This document shows positions 8,191 through 17,338 of a stretch of 64,000 bases of DNA, in pieces. Made by a program: the position numbers and the translations under genes. The number at the start of each line of letters is the position of its first letter. The stretch's first letter is position 1. This DNA comes from Candidatus Sphingomonas excrementigallinarum (GTDB taxonomy: Bacteria; Pseudomonadota; Alphaproteobacteria; Sphingomonadales; Sphingomonadaceae), in contig DXIH01000171.1 of the NCBI GenBank assembly GCA_019112965.1, forward strand, positions 1 to 64,000, written 5' to 3'. The notes below the pieces were generated by a model. The model did no database searches. It was not told the origin of the DNA and saw only the letters and a program-made list of their open reading frames with translations.

Positions 8191-8952
8191 TCACTGCAGG
8201 TTCACGAAGGCACCGCCGTCGACCAGCAGCGCCGCGCCGGTGACATAACGGGCCATGTCCGACGCCAGGAAGACGATCGACCCGGCCAGATCGTCGGGCT
8301 CGCCGAGGCGGCCGAGCGGAATGCGCGCGGCCATGCGTTCGCGCTTGTCGAGGTCGGCCAGGTCGTCCTTGTTGATATCGGTCAGGATCGTGCCGGGCAG
8401 CACCGAATTGCAGCGGATGCCGTGGCGGCCGAGCGCGATCGCGGTCGACTGCATCAGCGAATGCACACCCGCCTTGGTCGGGGTATAATGCGTCTGGAAC
8501 TCGCCGCCGACCAGCGCGGAGATCGAGGATACCGCGACGATCGCGCCGCCGCGCCCCTGTTCGACCATGCGATTGGCTGCGGCCTGCACCATGTAATAGG
8601 CGCCGTGCAGATTGACCCGCATCGTCCGTTCGAAGATTTCGGGCGGCATGTCGAGAAAGGCATGGAACGGGCAGATACCCGCATTGCTGACGAACACGTC
8701 GAGCCCGCCCAGCGTATCGGCCGCCTGCGACACGAAGGCACCCGCAGTGGCGTGTTCGGCGACGTCGCCCTTGATCGCCAGAGCGCGGCGACCCAGCGCC
8801 TCGATCTCGCGGACCACCTCGGCCGCCGCGGCGTCGTTGCCCGCATAGTTGATCGCGACGTCCGCCCCGTGGCGCGCCGCGCCGATCGCCGCCGCGCGGC
8901 CGATCCCGGCCGAGGCGCCCGTCACCAGAACTTTCTTGCCTTCCAGCAGCAT
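8191..8952 (-). CDS. L-rhamnose 1-dehydrogenase (SDR family)
   Basis: A 253-residue classical short-chain dehydrogenase. GASAGIGRA is the nucleotide-binding glycine motif, [10 protein letters not shown] and the catalytic Ser and Tyr-x3-Lys ([10 protein letters not shown] and YTPTKAG) follow. The strings [17 protein letters not shown] and [14 protein letters not shown] closely match the characterised L-rhamnose dehydrogenase (LRA1) of Azotobacter vinelandii as I recall it. It would oxidise L-rhamnose to L-rhamnono-1,4-lactone, the first step of the non-phosphorylating pathway. The ATG directly abuts the IclR stop codon, and its ribosome-binding site GGAGGGA lies inside the IclR gene. Confidence 0.9.
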   Translation of the reverse strand: MLLEGKKVLVTGASAGIGRAAAIGAARHGADVAINYAGNDAAAAEVVREIEALGRRALAIKGDVAEHATAGAFVSQAADTLGGLDVFVSNAGICPFHAFLDMPPEIFERTMRVNLHGAYYMVQAAANRMVEQGRGGAIVAVSSISALVGGEFQTHYTPTKAGVHSLMQSTAIALGRHGIRCNSVLPGTILTDINKDDLADLDKRERMAARIPLGRLGEPDDLAGSIVFLASDMARYVTGAALLVDGGAFVNLQ

Positions 8953-9750
8953 CTATCCCTCCTTCTTGATGTTCGTGCAGCCGAGGTCCCGGCTGATGGC
9001 GCGCGCGGTCGCGATGACGCTCTCCGACAGGTCATGAAGGCGGCCGTCGCTCATATATTGGGCGGCGCTCGATACGCTGATCGCGCCGACGATCCGGCCG
9101 CGTGCATCGCGGATCGGTGCGGCGACGCAGCGTATCTGGTCCTCATTCTCCTCCAGATCGAACGCGCGTCCGGCGGCGACGTAGCCGTCCATCCGCTCCC
9201 GCCAGACGGCGTGGTCGACATGCGGCGCGCGATCGGCATGGTCCGCCGCAAACCGCTCGTCCCAATAGGCGGGGGGATGATCGAGCATCAGCGCCTTGCC
9301 GAGCCCGGTCGAGGATAGCGGCTGGCGATCGCCGACCCGGCTGGAGATGGTGATTCGGCGCCGGCCCGGCATCTTGTCGAGATACAACGCCAGATCGCCG
9401 TCCAGGATGCCGAGATGGACGGTGTCCTCGGTCGACTGCGCCAGTTCCTCGAGATGGGGGCGCGCCACCTGGACGATATCAGCCTGCTCCTGCGCCAGAT
9501 GGCCGAGTTCGAGCAGCTTTGGCCCCAGGCGATAGCCGCTGCGCGGCGTGAAGCCGAGATAGCCGCGCTCGACCAGCGAGGCCGCCAGCCGGTGGGTGGT
9601 GCTGCGCGTCAGCTCCAGCGTGTCGGACAGCTGCTGGAGCGTGATCGCGCCCGCCGCCACCGCCTCGATCACGTCTAGACCGCGCATCAGGGTCTGGCTG
9701 CCGCCGACGCCCGTATTGGTTTTGGTCTCTCTCTCCATCGTCCCATCCAT
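8953..9750 (-). CDS. IclR-family transcriptional regulator, probable rhamnose locus regulator
   Basis: A 265-residue protein with the IclR two-domain plan. Residues about 18-80 are a winged helix (TLMRGLDVIEAV, then LELTRSTTHRLAASLVERGY). Residues 95-255 are the GAF-like effector domain, including LSSTGLGKALML, the RGYVAAGRAF-type block (here DGYVAAGRAFDLEENEDQI) and CVAAPIRDARGRIVGAISVS. It lies between the two divergent arms of the rhamnose locus, 84 bases from the rhamnonate dehydratase start, the usual place for a local regulator. An alternative start at 9738 (MERETKT) is possible. Confidence 0.9.
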   Translation of the reverse strand: MDGTMERETKTNTGVGGSQTLMRGLDVIEAVAAGAITLQQLSDTLELTRSTTHRLAASLVERGYLGFTPRSGYRLGPKLLELGHLAQEQADIVQVARPHLEELAQSTEDTVHLGILDGDLALYLDKMPGRRRITISSRVGDRQPLSSTGLGKALMLDHPPAYWDERFAADHADRAPHVDHAVWRERMDGYVAAGRAFDLEENEDQIRCVAAPIRDARGRIVGAISVSSAAQYMSDGRLHDLSESVIATARAISRDLGCTNIKKEG

Positions 9751-9782
9751 TTACACAGCTTCCCACTATATGAAAATAGATA

Positions 9783-9811
9783 TTGAACGTGAACGTACGA
9801 ATATGCATAAG
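9783..9811 (+). promoter_or_regulatory. Possible promoter of the rightward rhamnose operon
   Basis: In the 84-base divergent gap a TTGAAC and a CATAAG stand 17 bases apart. The spacer contains GAACGTACGAATAT, and an overlapping GAACGTGAACG direct repeat may be a regulator site. The -10 match is weak, and transcription start evidence is absent. Confidence 0.35.
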
Positions 9812-9834
9812 CGGGCAACGAGAGGAGAGGTCTG

Positions 9835-11016
9835 ATGCTGCCGAAGATCAAGCATGTTCGCGCCTTCGTCGCGCGGGGTGCCGGTGCCGATTACCACGAC
9901 CAGGGCGCGGGCCACTGGATCGACGACCATATCGCGACGCCGATGAGCCGTTACCCGGAATATCGCCAGTCTCGGCAGAGCTTCGGCATCAACGTGCTGG
10001 GCACGCTGGTCGTCGAGATTGAGGCCGAGGACGGCACCATCGGTTTTGCGGTCACGACCGGCGGCGAGCCTGCCTGCTACATCGTCGAGAAGCATCTGGC
10101 GCGCTTCCTCGAAGGGCGCAGCCCGACCGACTATGAGAAGATCTGGGATCAGATGTACTTCTCGACCCAATATTACGGGCGCAAGGGTCTGGTCATCAAC
10201 GCGATCTCGGGCGTCGACCTGGCGCTGTGGGATCTGCTGGGCAAGCTGCGGCAGGAGCCGGTCTACCATCTGCTCGGCGGCGCGGTGCGCGACGAACTGC
10301 AATTCTACGCCACCGGCGCGCGGCCCGACATCGCCAAGGAGCTGGGCTTCATCGGCGGCAAGATGCCGCTGCATCACGGCCCCGCCGAGGGGATCGAGGG
10401 TCTCAAGAAGAATATCGCCGAACTGGCCGACATGCGCGCGAAGGTCGGCCCGGACTTCTGGCTGATGTGGGATTGCTGGATGGCGCTCGACGTCGACTAT
10501 GCGACCCGTCTTGCCATCGCCGCGCACGAGCACGGCCTGAAATGGATCGAGGAGGCGATCAGCCCCGACGATTACTGGGGCTATCAGCAGCTGAAGTGCA
10601 ACGTGCCCAAGGGCATGCTGGTGACGACCGGCGAGCATGAGGCGACCCGCTGGGGCTTCCGTATGCTGATGGAGATGGACTGCTGCGACATCATCCAGCC
10701 CGATGTCGGCTGGTGCGGCGGCGTCACCGAGCTGCTGAAGATCAGCGCGCTGGCCGATGCGCAGGGCAAGATGGTCGTGCCGCACGGCTCCAGCGTCTAC
10801 AGCTATCACTTCGTCGTCACGCGCCACAATTCGCCGTTCGCCGAATTCCTGATGATGCACCCCGGCCCGACCGAGATCGTGCCGATGTTCGCGCCGCAGC
10901 TGCTGGGCGAGCCGGTGCCGCAGAACGGCCGCATCCGGGCGAGCGCGCTCGACAAGCCCGGTTTCGGTGTCGAGCTGAACGCCGACGTGCCCCTTCACCG
11001 CCCCTATACCCACTGA
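9835..11016 (+). CDS. rhmD: L-rhamnonate dehydratase (enolase superfamily)
   Basis: A 393-residue member of the mandelate racemase/enolase superfamily. The long N-terminal capping segment ([18 protein letters not shown]) is typical of rhamnonate dehydratases. Metal ligands are visible in [21 protein letters not shown] and [11 protein letters not shown], and the catalytic His is in [14 protein letters not shown]. The enzyme would dehydrate L-rhamnonate to 2-keto-3-deoxy-L-rhamnonate. A GAGAGGAGAGG ribosome-binding site precedes the ATG. It is the first gene of the rightward operon. Confidence 0.95.
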   Translation: MLPKIKHVRAFVARGAGADYHDQGAGHWIDDHIATPMSRYPEYRQSRQSFGINVLGTLVVEIEAEDGTIGFAVTTGGEPACYIVEKHLARFLEGRSPTDYEKIWDQMYFSTQYYGRKGLVINAISGVDLALWDLLGKLRQEPVYHLLGGAVRDELQFYATGARPDIAKELGFIGGKMPLHHGPAEGIEGLKKNIAELADMRAKVGPDFWLMWDCWMALDVDYATRLAIAAHEHGLKWIEEAISPDDYWGYQQLKCNVPKGMLVTTGEHEATRWGFRMLMEMDCCDIIQPDVGWCGGVTELLKISALADAQGKMVVPHGSSVYSYHFVVTRHNSPFAEFLMMHPGPTEIVPMFAPQLLGEPVPQNGRIRASALDKPGFGVELNADVPLHRPYTH

Positions 11017-11027
11017 GGACCCGACCC

Positions 11028-11885
11028 ATGAAGCTCTGTCGCTTTGGCCAGCCCGGCCAGGAGAAACCCGGCATCGTCGACGCCGACGGCGCGATCCGCG
11101 ACCTGTCCGGTGTGGTGGCCGACCTGACGATCGAAACGCTGCCGCAGGCGCTGGCCGCCGATGCCGCCGCGCTGCCGGTGGTGGAGGGGGCGCCGCGTTA
11201 CGGTGTGCCGCTGAAGGGGATCGGCAAGATCGTCGCGATCGGCCTCAACTATCGTGACCACGCGATCGAATCGAACCTGCCGATCCCGACCGAGCCAATG
11301 ATGTTCATGAAGGCGCTGTCGAGCCTGTCCGGCCCGAACGACGACGTGATGCTGCCCAAGGGCTCGACGCATGGCGACTGGGAAGTCGAGCTGGGCGTCG
11401 TCATCGGCAAGACCTGCCGCTATGTCGACCGCGCCGAGGCGCTGGATCATGTCGCGGGCTATGTGCTGGTCAACGACGTGTCGGAGCGGTTCAACCAGAA
11501 GCAGCGCGGCACGCAATGGTCGAAGGGGAAGGGGCATGACACCTTCTGCCCGACCGGCCCCTGGCTGGTGACGCCCGATGAAGTAGGCGACCCGCAGGAC
11601 TTGGACATGTCGCTCGACGTCAATGGCGAGCGTATGCAGACCGGCAACACGAAGACGATGATCTTCCCGGTCGACGAGCTGATCGCCTATGTCAGCGAAT
11701 ATATCACGCTGGAGCCCGGCGACCTGCTCATCACCGGCACCCCGCCGGGCGTCGGCGAGGGCAAGAAGCCCGAGGCCATCTATCTGAAGGCGGGCGACAC
11801 GATGGCGCTGTCGATCGAGAAGCTGGGTACCCAGTCGCAGTCGGTCGTCGCGTGGCGGCACCCGCGCACCGGAGCGTCGGCATGA
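11028..11885 (+). CDS. FAH-family hydrolase, probable 2,4-diketo-3-deoxy-L-rhamnonate hydrolase (LRA6)
   Basis: A 285-residue fumarylacetoacetase-fold protein. IVAIGLNYRDHAIESN, the acidic metal motif DWEVELGVVIG, and ITGTPPGVGEGKKP are standard for the family. In the alternative L-rhamnose pathway described for Sphingomonas, an enzyme of this family splits 2,4-diketo-3-deoxy-L-rhamnonate to pyruvate and L-lactate, which fits the SDR immediately downstream and the LldD gene in the leftward arm. The start at 11028, 11 bases after rhmD, is the only one that gives the normal N-terminus. The stop overlaps the next start (ATGA). Confidence 0.88.
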   Translation: MKLCRFGQPGQEKPGIVDADGAIRDLSGVVADLTIETLPQALAADAAALPVVEGAPRYGVPLKGIGKIVAIGLNYRDHAIESNLPIPTEPMMFMKALSSLSGPNDDVMLPKGSTHGDWEVELGVVIGKTCRYVDRAEALDHVAGYVLVNDVSERFNQKQRGTQWSKGKGHDTFCPTGPWLVTPDEVGDPQDLDMSLDVNGERMQTGNTKTMIFPVDELIAYVSEYITLEPGDLLITGTPPGVGEGKKPEAIYLKAGDTMALSIEKLGTQSQSVVAWRHPRTGASA

Positions 11886-12631
11886 GCGCCTATGCGGGAC
11901 GGTTCGCCGGTCGCGCCGCGATCATCACCGGCGGCGCCTCCGGGCTGGGCAAGGAGGTCGCGCGGCGGATCGTCGCCGAGGGGGGCAAGGTCGCTCTGTG
12001 GGACCTGAATGCCGAGGCGCTGGAACGCGCCCGAAGCGAAGTCGGCGCGAGCCATGTCGTGGCGCTGAACGTCGCGGAGCTGGGCGAGGTCGAGGCCGCG
12101 TTCGCAGCCAGCAAGGACGCGCTGGGCCAGGTGGACATTCTGGTCTGCTCGGCCGGGATCACGGGGGCGACCGCGCCCGTCCATGAATATCCGGTGCAGA
12201 GCTGGCTGAACGTCATGAGCGTCAATGTCGACGGCCTGTTCTATTGCAACCGGACGGTCGTGCCGCTGATGCTCGAACAGGGCTATGGCCGGATCGTCAA
12301 CGTCGCCTCTGTCGCGGGCAAGGAGGGCAATCCCAACGCCAGCGCCTATTCGGCGTCGAAGGCGGCGGTGATCGGCTTCACCAAGTCGCTGGGCAAGGAA
12401 CTGGCGGGCAAGGGCGTGATCGCCAATGCGCTGACGCCCGCGACCTTCGAGAGCCCGATCCTGGAGCAGCTGCCGCAAAGCCAGGTCGACTATATGCGCT
12501 CGAAGATCCCGATGGGCCGCCTGGGCCTGGTCGAGGAATCGGCGGCGATGGTCTGCTTCATGGCCAGCGAGGAATGCAGCTTCACCACGGCTGCGACCTT
12601 CGACACGTCGGGTGGTCGCACCACCTTCTGA
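11882..12631 (+). CDS. SDR dehydrogenase, probable L-2-keto-3-deoxyrhamnonate 4-dehydrogenase (LRA5)
   Basis: A 249-residue classical short-chain dehydrogenase: GGASGLGKEVARR cofactor loop, LVCSAGITG, the Ser strand NVASVAGKEGNPN and the active-site YSASKAAV. Position between the FAH hydrolase and the lactonase, with translational coupling to the hydrolase, supports oxidation of L-KDR to the diketo acid, as reported for the Sphingomonas pathway. The C-terminus (FDTSGGRTTF) is a usual SDR end. Substrate assignment rests on context; the family alone does not define it. Confidence 0.85.
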   Translation: MSAYAGRFAGRAAIITGGASGLGKEVARRIVAEGGKVALWDLNAEALERARSEVGASHVVALNVAELGEVEAAFAASKDALGQVDILVCSAGITGATAPVHEYPVQSWLNVMSVNVDGLFYCNRTVVPLMLEQGYGRIVNVASVAGKEGNPNASAYSASKAAVIGFTKSLGKELAGKGVIANALTPATFESPILEQLPQSQVDYMRSKIPMGRLGLVEESAAMVCFMASEECSFTTAATFDTSGGRTTF

Positions 12632-12677
12632 ACATGGCCGCGCGACCCGGAATACCGGGCGGCGGGAGGAGAGGATC

Positions 12678-13601
12678 ATGCACGACGTTCCGTTCGTCGA
12701 TGCCCATGTCCATTTCTGGGATCTGGCGCATCTCCGTTACCCCTGGCTCCAGCCGCCCTTCGCCGATGACGGCCCCAACGGGTCGGTCGAGCGCATCGCA
12801 CGCACCTATCTGCCCGGCGACTACCGGGCCGAGGCGGCGGGGTGGAACGTCGTCGGCGCGGTGCATGCCGATGCCGGGGCCCATCCCGGCGACGCGCTGG
12901 CCGAGACGCGGTGGCTGGAGGGGCTGGCGGCCGGGACGGGCCTGCCCGACGCCATCATCGCCTTTGCCGACCTGTCCGACCCCCATGTCGACGGGCTGCT
13001 GGCGCGTCATGCCGAACACGGGCGGGTGCGCGGCATTCGCCATATCGTCAACTGGCATCCCGATCCGCAGCGCAGCTATACCGCGGTCGACCTGACGCGC
13101 ACCGATCGCTGGGCGGCCGGGTTCGCGCGACTGGCCGACCATGGCCTGTCCTTCGACCTGCAATGCTATCCGGCGCAGATGATCGCCGTCGCGCGGATCG
13201 CGCAGCGCCATCCCGACGTGCCGGTCATGGTCAACCATCTCGGCATGCCGGTGCTGACCGATCCCGAAGGGCTCGCCGACTGGCGTCGCGGCATGGCGGC
13301 GCTGGCGCGGTTGCCGCAGGTCTCGGTCAAGCTGTCGGGCGTCGGCTTCATCCGCCGCGACTGGGACGCCGCGCTGGTGCGCCGGTTCGTCACCGAGACT
13401 ATCGAAATGTTCGGCGTGACCCGCGTCATGGCCGCCAGCGACTTTCCCACCGACCGGCTGTTCGGCCGCTTCGACGCCGTGATGGGCGCCCTGGCCGAGG
13501 CGATCGGCGACCTCACCCCGGCGGAGCGCCGCGCCGTCTGGGGCGGCAATGCCTGCCGCCTCTATCATATCGACCCCGCCATCCTTGGAGACGTGCAATG
13601 A
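12678..13601 (+). CDS. COG3618 amidohydrolase, probable L-rhamnono-lactonase
   Basis: A 307-residue TIM-barrel amidohydrolase-2 protein. VDAHVHFWDL at residues 6-15 is the metal motif, IRHIVNWHPD and PVMVNHLGMPV follow, and MAASDFPTD near the end carries the conserved Asp. Enzymes of this family hydrolyse L-fucono- and L-rhamnono-lactones. It would convert L-rhamnono-1,4-lactone to L-rhamnonate, filling the step between the dehydrogenase and the dehydratase. The start at 12678 has a GGAGGAGAGG ribosome-binding site. The stop overlaps the permease start (ATGA). Confidence 0.87.
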   Translation: MHDVPFVDAHVHFWDLAHLRYPWLQPPFADDGPNGSVERIARTYLPGDYRAEAAGWNVVGAVHADAGAHPGDALAETRWLEGLAAGTGLPDAIIAFADLSDPHVDGLLARHAEHGRVRGIRHIVNWHPDPQRSYTAVDLTRTDRWAAGFARLADHGLSFDLQCYPAQMIAVARIAQRHPDVPVMVNHLGMPVLTDPEGLADWRRGMAALARLPQVSVKLSGVGFIRRDWDAALVRRFVTETIEMFGVTRVMAASDFPTDRLFGRFDAVMGALAEAIGDLTPAERRAVWGGNACRLYHIDPAILGDVQ

Positions 13602-14812
13602 AGCCTCCCCAAATCGTCCGCGCCGAGGATGTGTCGCCGCGCGTGCTGCGCACCGCGCTCGCCCTCGCCATCAGCCTCTTCTTCATCTGGGGGCTGGCCT
13701 ATGGCCTGCTCGACGTCCTCAACAAGCATTTCCAGGACACGCTGCACGTCGGCACCGCCGAGTCGACCTGGCTGCAGATCGCCTATTTCGGCGCCTATCT
13801 GGTCGTCAGCCTGCCTGCCGGGCTGCTGCTCCAGCGGCTGGGGTACAAGGCAGGAATCCTGATCGGGCTGGCGGTGACGGCGGCGGGGGCGCTGCTGTTC
13901 ATTCCGGCGGCCGCGATCGGGCAGTTCGCGCCGTTCGTCGGATCGATGTTCGTCCTCGCCTCGGGCCTCGCCTGCCTGGAGACGGCGGCGGACAGCTATG
14001 TCAACGTGCTCGGGCCCGCCGAGGGCGCATCGCGGCGCTTGAACCTGGCGCAGTCGTTCAACGGCCTGGGCACCTTTATCGGCCCGCTGATCGGCGGCAC
14101 CCTGTTCTTTGCCGAAAGCGGCTCGGCCAGCGGGGGGCATGACAATGTCCGGCTGATCTACGCGGTCATCGGCGCGGCGATCATCGTCTTTGCGCTGTTC
14201 GTGTCGCGCGTGACGCTGCCCGAGATCGCCGAGGAGGCGCATAACGCACCCGGCACGAAGGCGACGCTGCGACGGCCGCACTTCATCTACGGCGTGCTGA
14301 CCCAGGCCATCTATATCGGCGCGCAGGTTGGGATCGGCGCGCTGTTCATCAACGTGGCGATCACGACCTGGAACGGCCTGACGCCCCGTTCGGCCGCCTA
14401 TCTGCTGTCGCTGGCGTTGGTCACGTACATGCTGGGCCGGTTCGCCTCGACCGCGCTGCTGGCCCGGATCAGCCCGCGCACGCTGCTGACGACGTTCGGC
14501 GCGATCAATGTCGTGCTGACGCTGATCGTCGCGGCGGGCATCGACAAGGTGTCGCTGGTGGCGATGGTCGGTGTGTTCTTCTTCATGTCGACCATGTTCC
14601 CGACGATCTTCGCGCTGGGCGTGCGCGACCTGGGCAGCGCGGCCAAGCGGGGCGCTTCGTTCATGGTGATGGCGATCGGCGGCGGCGTGCTGCTGCCCTA
14701 TCCGATGGGGCTGATCGGCGAACGCTTCGGCACCCCTGCGGCCTTCCTGCTGCCCGCCGTCGCCTTCGCGATCGTCGCGCTCTACGGCTGGCGAGGCGCG
14801 CGCATCCGATGA
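13598..14812 (+). CDS. FucP-like MFS sugar permease, probable L-rhamnose importer
   Basis: A 404-residue inner-membrane transporter with about 12 predicted helices. The opening LALAISLFFIWGLAYGLLDV followed by LNKHFQ matches the fucose:H+ symporter (FucP) branch, as do QIAYFGAYLVVSLPAG and LACLETAADSYVNVLG. Translational coupling to the lactonase and its place before the TonB receptor indicate that it brings L-rhamnose across the inner membrane. Fucose or another 6-deoxyhexose cannot be excluded as substrate. Confidence 0.87.
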   Translation: MKPPQIVRAEDVSPRVLRTALALAISLFFIWGLAYGLLDVLNKHFQDTLHVGTAESTWLQIAYFGAYLVVSLPAGLLLQRLGYKAGILIGLAVTAAGALLFIPAAAIGQFAPFVGSMFVLASGLACLETAADSYVNVLGPAEGASRRLNLAQSFNGLGTFIGPLIGGTLFFAESGSASGGHDNVRLIYAVIGAAIIVFALFVSRVTLPEIAEEAHNAPGTKATLRRPHFIYGVLTQAIYIGAQVGIGALFINVAITTWNGLTPRSAAYLLSLALVTYMLGRFASTALLARISPRTLLTTFGAINVVLTLIVAAGIDKVSLVAMVGVFFFMSTMFPTIFALGVRDLGSAAKRGASFMVMAIGGGVLLPYPMGLIGERFGTPAAFLLPAVAFAIVALYGWRGARIR

Positions 14813-14813
14813 G

Positions 14814-14858
14814 ACCAGGCCAGGCGGCAGGCGGCCGCTGGTCGCCCGCCGCCTTGGT
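14814..14858 (+). terminator. Possible hairpin terminator after the permease
   Basis: A long GC hairpin begins two bases after the stop codon, with arms ACCA..GGCGGCAGGCG and CGCCCGCCGCC..TGGT. No T-tract follows, so it may only slow or partially stop transcription between the catabolic genes and the receptor-glycosidase genes. Confidence 0.4.
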
Positions 14859-14925
14859 CCGCGTGGCATTTCGGCATCACTTTTCAAATTCCTAAGCCTT
14901 AATCGTACGCACTCGATCTATTTCG

Positions 14926-14953
14926 TTGACAGGGGCGGTCCACCGCTTAGGAT
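14926..14953 (+). promoter_or_regulatory. Probable promoter of the TonB receptor-glycosidase operon
   Basis: A perfect -35 hexamer TTGACA is followed after 16 bases by TAGGAT. It lies 38 bases before the chosen receptor start. TTAATCGTACGCACTCG just upstream is a possible regulator site. Confidence 0.55.
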
Positions 14954-14990
14954 CGCATCTCATAAAATGAAACGAAATGAGGAGGGGATG

Positions 14991-17336
14991 ATGAAGCTTC
15001 GTCGCTTTTGTGCTTCCACGTCGGCCATCGTCCTGGTCGCCGCCTTTGCGGCACCGGCGCTGGCGCAATCCGGTGCGACCACCGGGCAAACGCCGGTCGA
15101 GCCGTCGACGACCGCCGATCCCGCATTGAGCGAACAGGCCGTCGGCGACATCATCGTCACCGCCAACAAGCGCGCCGAGCGCCTGCAGGACGTGCCCAAG
15201 TCGGTCGACGTCGTGCAGGGCGACACCATCCAGAAGCTCAACCTGCGCAGCTTCGCCGAAATCGACCAGTTGGCGCCGGGCCTCAGCCTGACCGCCAAGG
15301 ACCCGACGACCAACTCGGTGACCCTGCGCGGCGTCGGGTTCGACCCCAATTCGGGCACGTCGCCGACCGTCGACATCTATTTCAACGAGACCCCGCTCGA
15401 CGCGAGCAGCGCCTTCCGCGCGCTGTATGACGTCGGCCAGATCGAGGTGCTGCGCGGGCCGCAGGGCACGCTGCGCGGGCGTACGTCGCCGTCGGGCGCG
15501 ATCACGATCGCGACCCGCCGTGCCGACCTGAACGAGGTCGACGGCTATTTCCAGCAGACGCTGACGACGCAGGCCGGGATCAATTCGCAGGGCGCGGTCA
15601 GCGTACCGTTGCTTCCCGGCGTGCTCGCGGTTCGCGCCGCGGGGCTGTTCGACCGGAACATCGGCATTGGCGTGCGCAACCTGCGCACCGGCGACCGTGA
15701 CAGCGACAAGACCGAGAGCGGTCGCGTGAGCGTCGCCTTCCAGCCGACCTCGCAGCTGCATTTCGACCTGACCTACCAGTATCTGAACAACCGGACGCTC
15801 ACCAGCCCGATGCTGTTCACGCTGCCGGGGCAGACGACGAACCCGATCCTGACGCCCGGCGATCGTTCCGCGCTGGTGACGAAGCCGGGGCGCTACAATT
15901 ACAAGGGCCATATCGTCAGCCTGGCGGCCGGGCTCGATCTCGGCGGCGTCGCGCTGAACTATATCGGCGGCTACCAGAATATCGACCAGGGGCGCGTCAA
16001 CGACATCGCCTATGGCGGCAGCATCCCAAATTTCTCGCAGAACCAGTCGTTCCAGACGAGCAGCGAGCAGATTTCGCAGGAACTGCGCCTGACCTCGCAG
16101 GGCAATCGCTTCTGGAATTTCCTGTTCGGCGGCTATTACGAGCACAGCACGTCGAACACGAACGTCACGCAGGATCAGTATCTGTTCCAGTTCGTGCCCC
16201 CTGGCACGCCCGCGCAGTTCGTGCCCAAGCTCGATGTGGGTGTCGTGGTACCGAGCAAGGTCGATACCTATGCACTGTTCACCGACCATCGTTTCCAGGT
16301 CACCGGCAAGGATCAGATCCAAGTCGGCCTGCGCTGGCAGGAATCGAAGGTCCGCACGGACTTCGTCCAGACGCTGAGCGACGCGCTGCTCGGCCCGGCG
16401 CCGATCGTCAGCTCGGGCGTCAGCCCCGCGAACCGCGACCGCACCTTCCGCCAGCTGACCGGCGGCGCCAGCTTCCGGCATGAGTTCAACCGCGATCTGA
16501 CCGCCTATGCCACCTATGGCCGCTCCTATCGTCCGGGCAGCCTGAACACCACGACGGCCAAGCTGGACGAAAGCCTGCTGGTGACCAAGGCCGAAACCTC
16601 GAACAATTACGAGATCGGACTGAAGGGCGCATTCGCCGACCGCAAGGTGCAGTTCACGCTGGCGGTCTATCAGCAGGACTTCAAGAACTACCTGGCCTAC
16701 ACCAACTCCTATCTGGCGGTGTCGACCAACAAGGACGGTGTGGTCGACAACAATGCGGCGTTCACCTTCAACGGCGACGCGCGTATCCGCGGTGTCGAGG
16801 GAACGCTGTCGACCCGGATCGGGACGCAACTGCAACTGGGTCTGAGCGCGACCTACAACGATGCCAAGTTCAAGAACGCGCAGGCGCCGTGCAACGACTT
16901 CAACGGCGACGGCATCCCCGACTCGAACGGCGCGCAGCGCGTGCCGGTCGGTCAGAACGTCGCCTTCTGCCGCCTCAACGGCCGCCTGAGCGACCAGGCG
17001 CCCTGGGGTGTCAGCGTCAACGCCGAATATCGCGTGCCGGTCAGCGGCAATCGCGAGCTGTTCGTCCGCGGCCTGGCCAATTACGTTCCCAAGCGCGAGG
17101 ACCCATTCATCAACGTCAAATATGGCGACCTGTTGAACAACAGCGTCTTCCTGGGCGTGCGTGGGCCCAACGACGCCTATGAATTCTCGGTCTTCGCCAA
17201 GAATCTGGCGAATGTCGCGGTGCTGACGACACGCGGATCGACCCAGGTCGACTATAGCGCCTTCCCGACCGGCTATTCGGTGGGCACCGCGGTCAGGCCG
17301 CGCGAATTCGGCCTCAACTTCCGGGTGGGGTTCTGA
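14991..17336 (+). CDS. TonB-dependent receptor, probable rhamnoside uptake
   Basis: A 781-residue outer-membrane receptor. AGGAGG lies five bases before the ATG at 14991; in-frame ATGs at 14967 and 14988 are less well placed. A signal peptide ends APALAQ, followed by the TonB box-like DIIVTANKRAERLQDVPKSV, then the plug (ITLRGVGF-type VTLRGVGFDPNSGTSPTVDI, VLRGPQGTLRGRTSPSGAI) and a long beta-barrel ending in an aromatic residue (LNFRVGF). Its genes downstream encode glycosidases, with the GH3 start three bases after its stop, so it probably imports rhamnose-containing oligosaccharides or glycosides. Confidence 0.93.
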   Translation: MKLRRFCASTSAIVLVAAFAAPALAQSGATTGQTPVEPSTTADPALSEQAVGDIIVTANKRAERLQDVPKSVDVVQGDTIQKLNLRSFAEIDQLAPGLSLTAKDPTTNSVTLRGVGFDPNSGTSPTVDIYFNETPLDASSAFRALYDVGQIEVLRGPQGTLRGRTSPSGAITIATRRADLNEVDGYFQQTLTTQAGINSQGAVSVPLLPGVLAVRAAGLFDRNIGIGVRNLRTGDRDSDKTESGRVSVAFQPTSQLHFDLTYQYLNNRTLTSPMLFTLPGQTTNPILTPGDRSALVTKPGRYNYKGHIVSLAAGLDLGGVALNYIGGYQNIDQGRVNDIAYGGSIPNFSQNQSFQTSSEQISQELRLTSQGNRFWNFLFGGYYEHSTSNTNVTQDQYLFQFVPPGTPAQFVPKLDVGVVVPSKVDTYALFTDHRFQVTGKDQIQVGLRWQESKVRTDFVQTLSDALLGPAPIVSSGVSPANRDRTFRQLTGGASFRHEFNRDLTAYATYGRSYRPGSLNTTTAKLDESLLVTKAETSNNYEIGLKGAFADRKVQFTLAVYQQDFKNYLAYTNSYLAVSTNKDGVVDNNAAFTFNGDARIRGVEGTLSTRIGTQLQLGLSATYNDAKFKNAQAPCNDFNGDGIPDSNGAQRVPVGQNVAFCRLNGRLSDQAPWGVSVNAEYRVPVSGNRELFVRGLANYVPKREDPFINVKYGDLLNNSVFLGVRGPNDAYEFSVFAKNLANVAVLTTRGSTQVDYSAFPTGYSVGTAVRPREFGLNFRVGF

Positions 17337-17338
17337 CG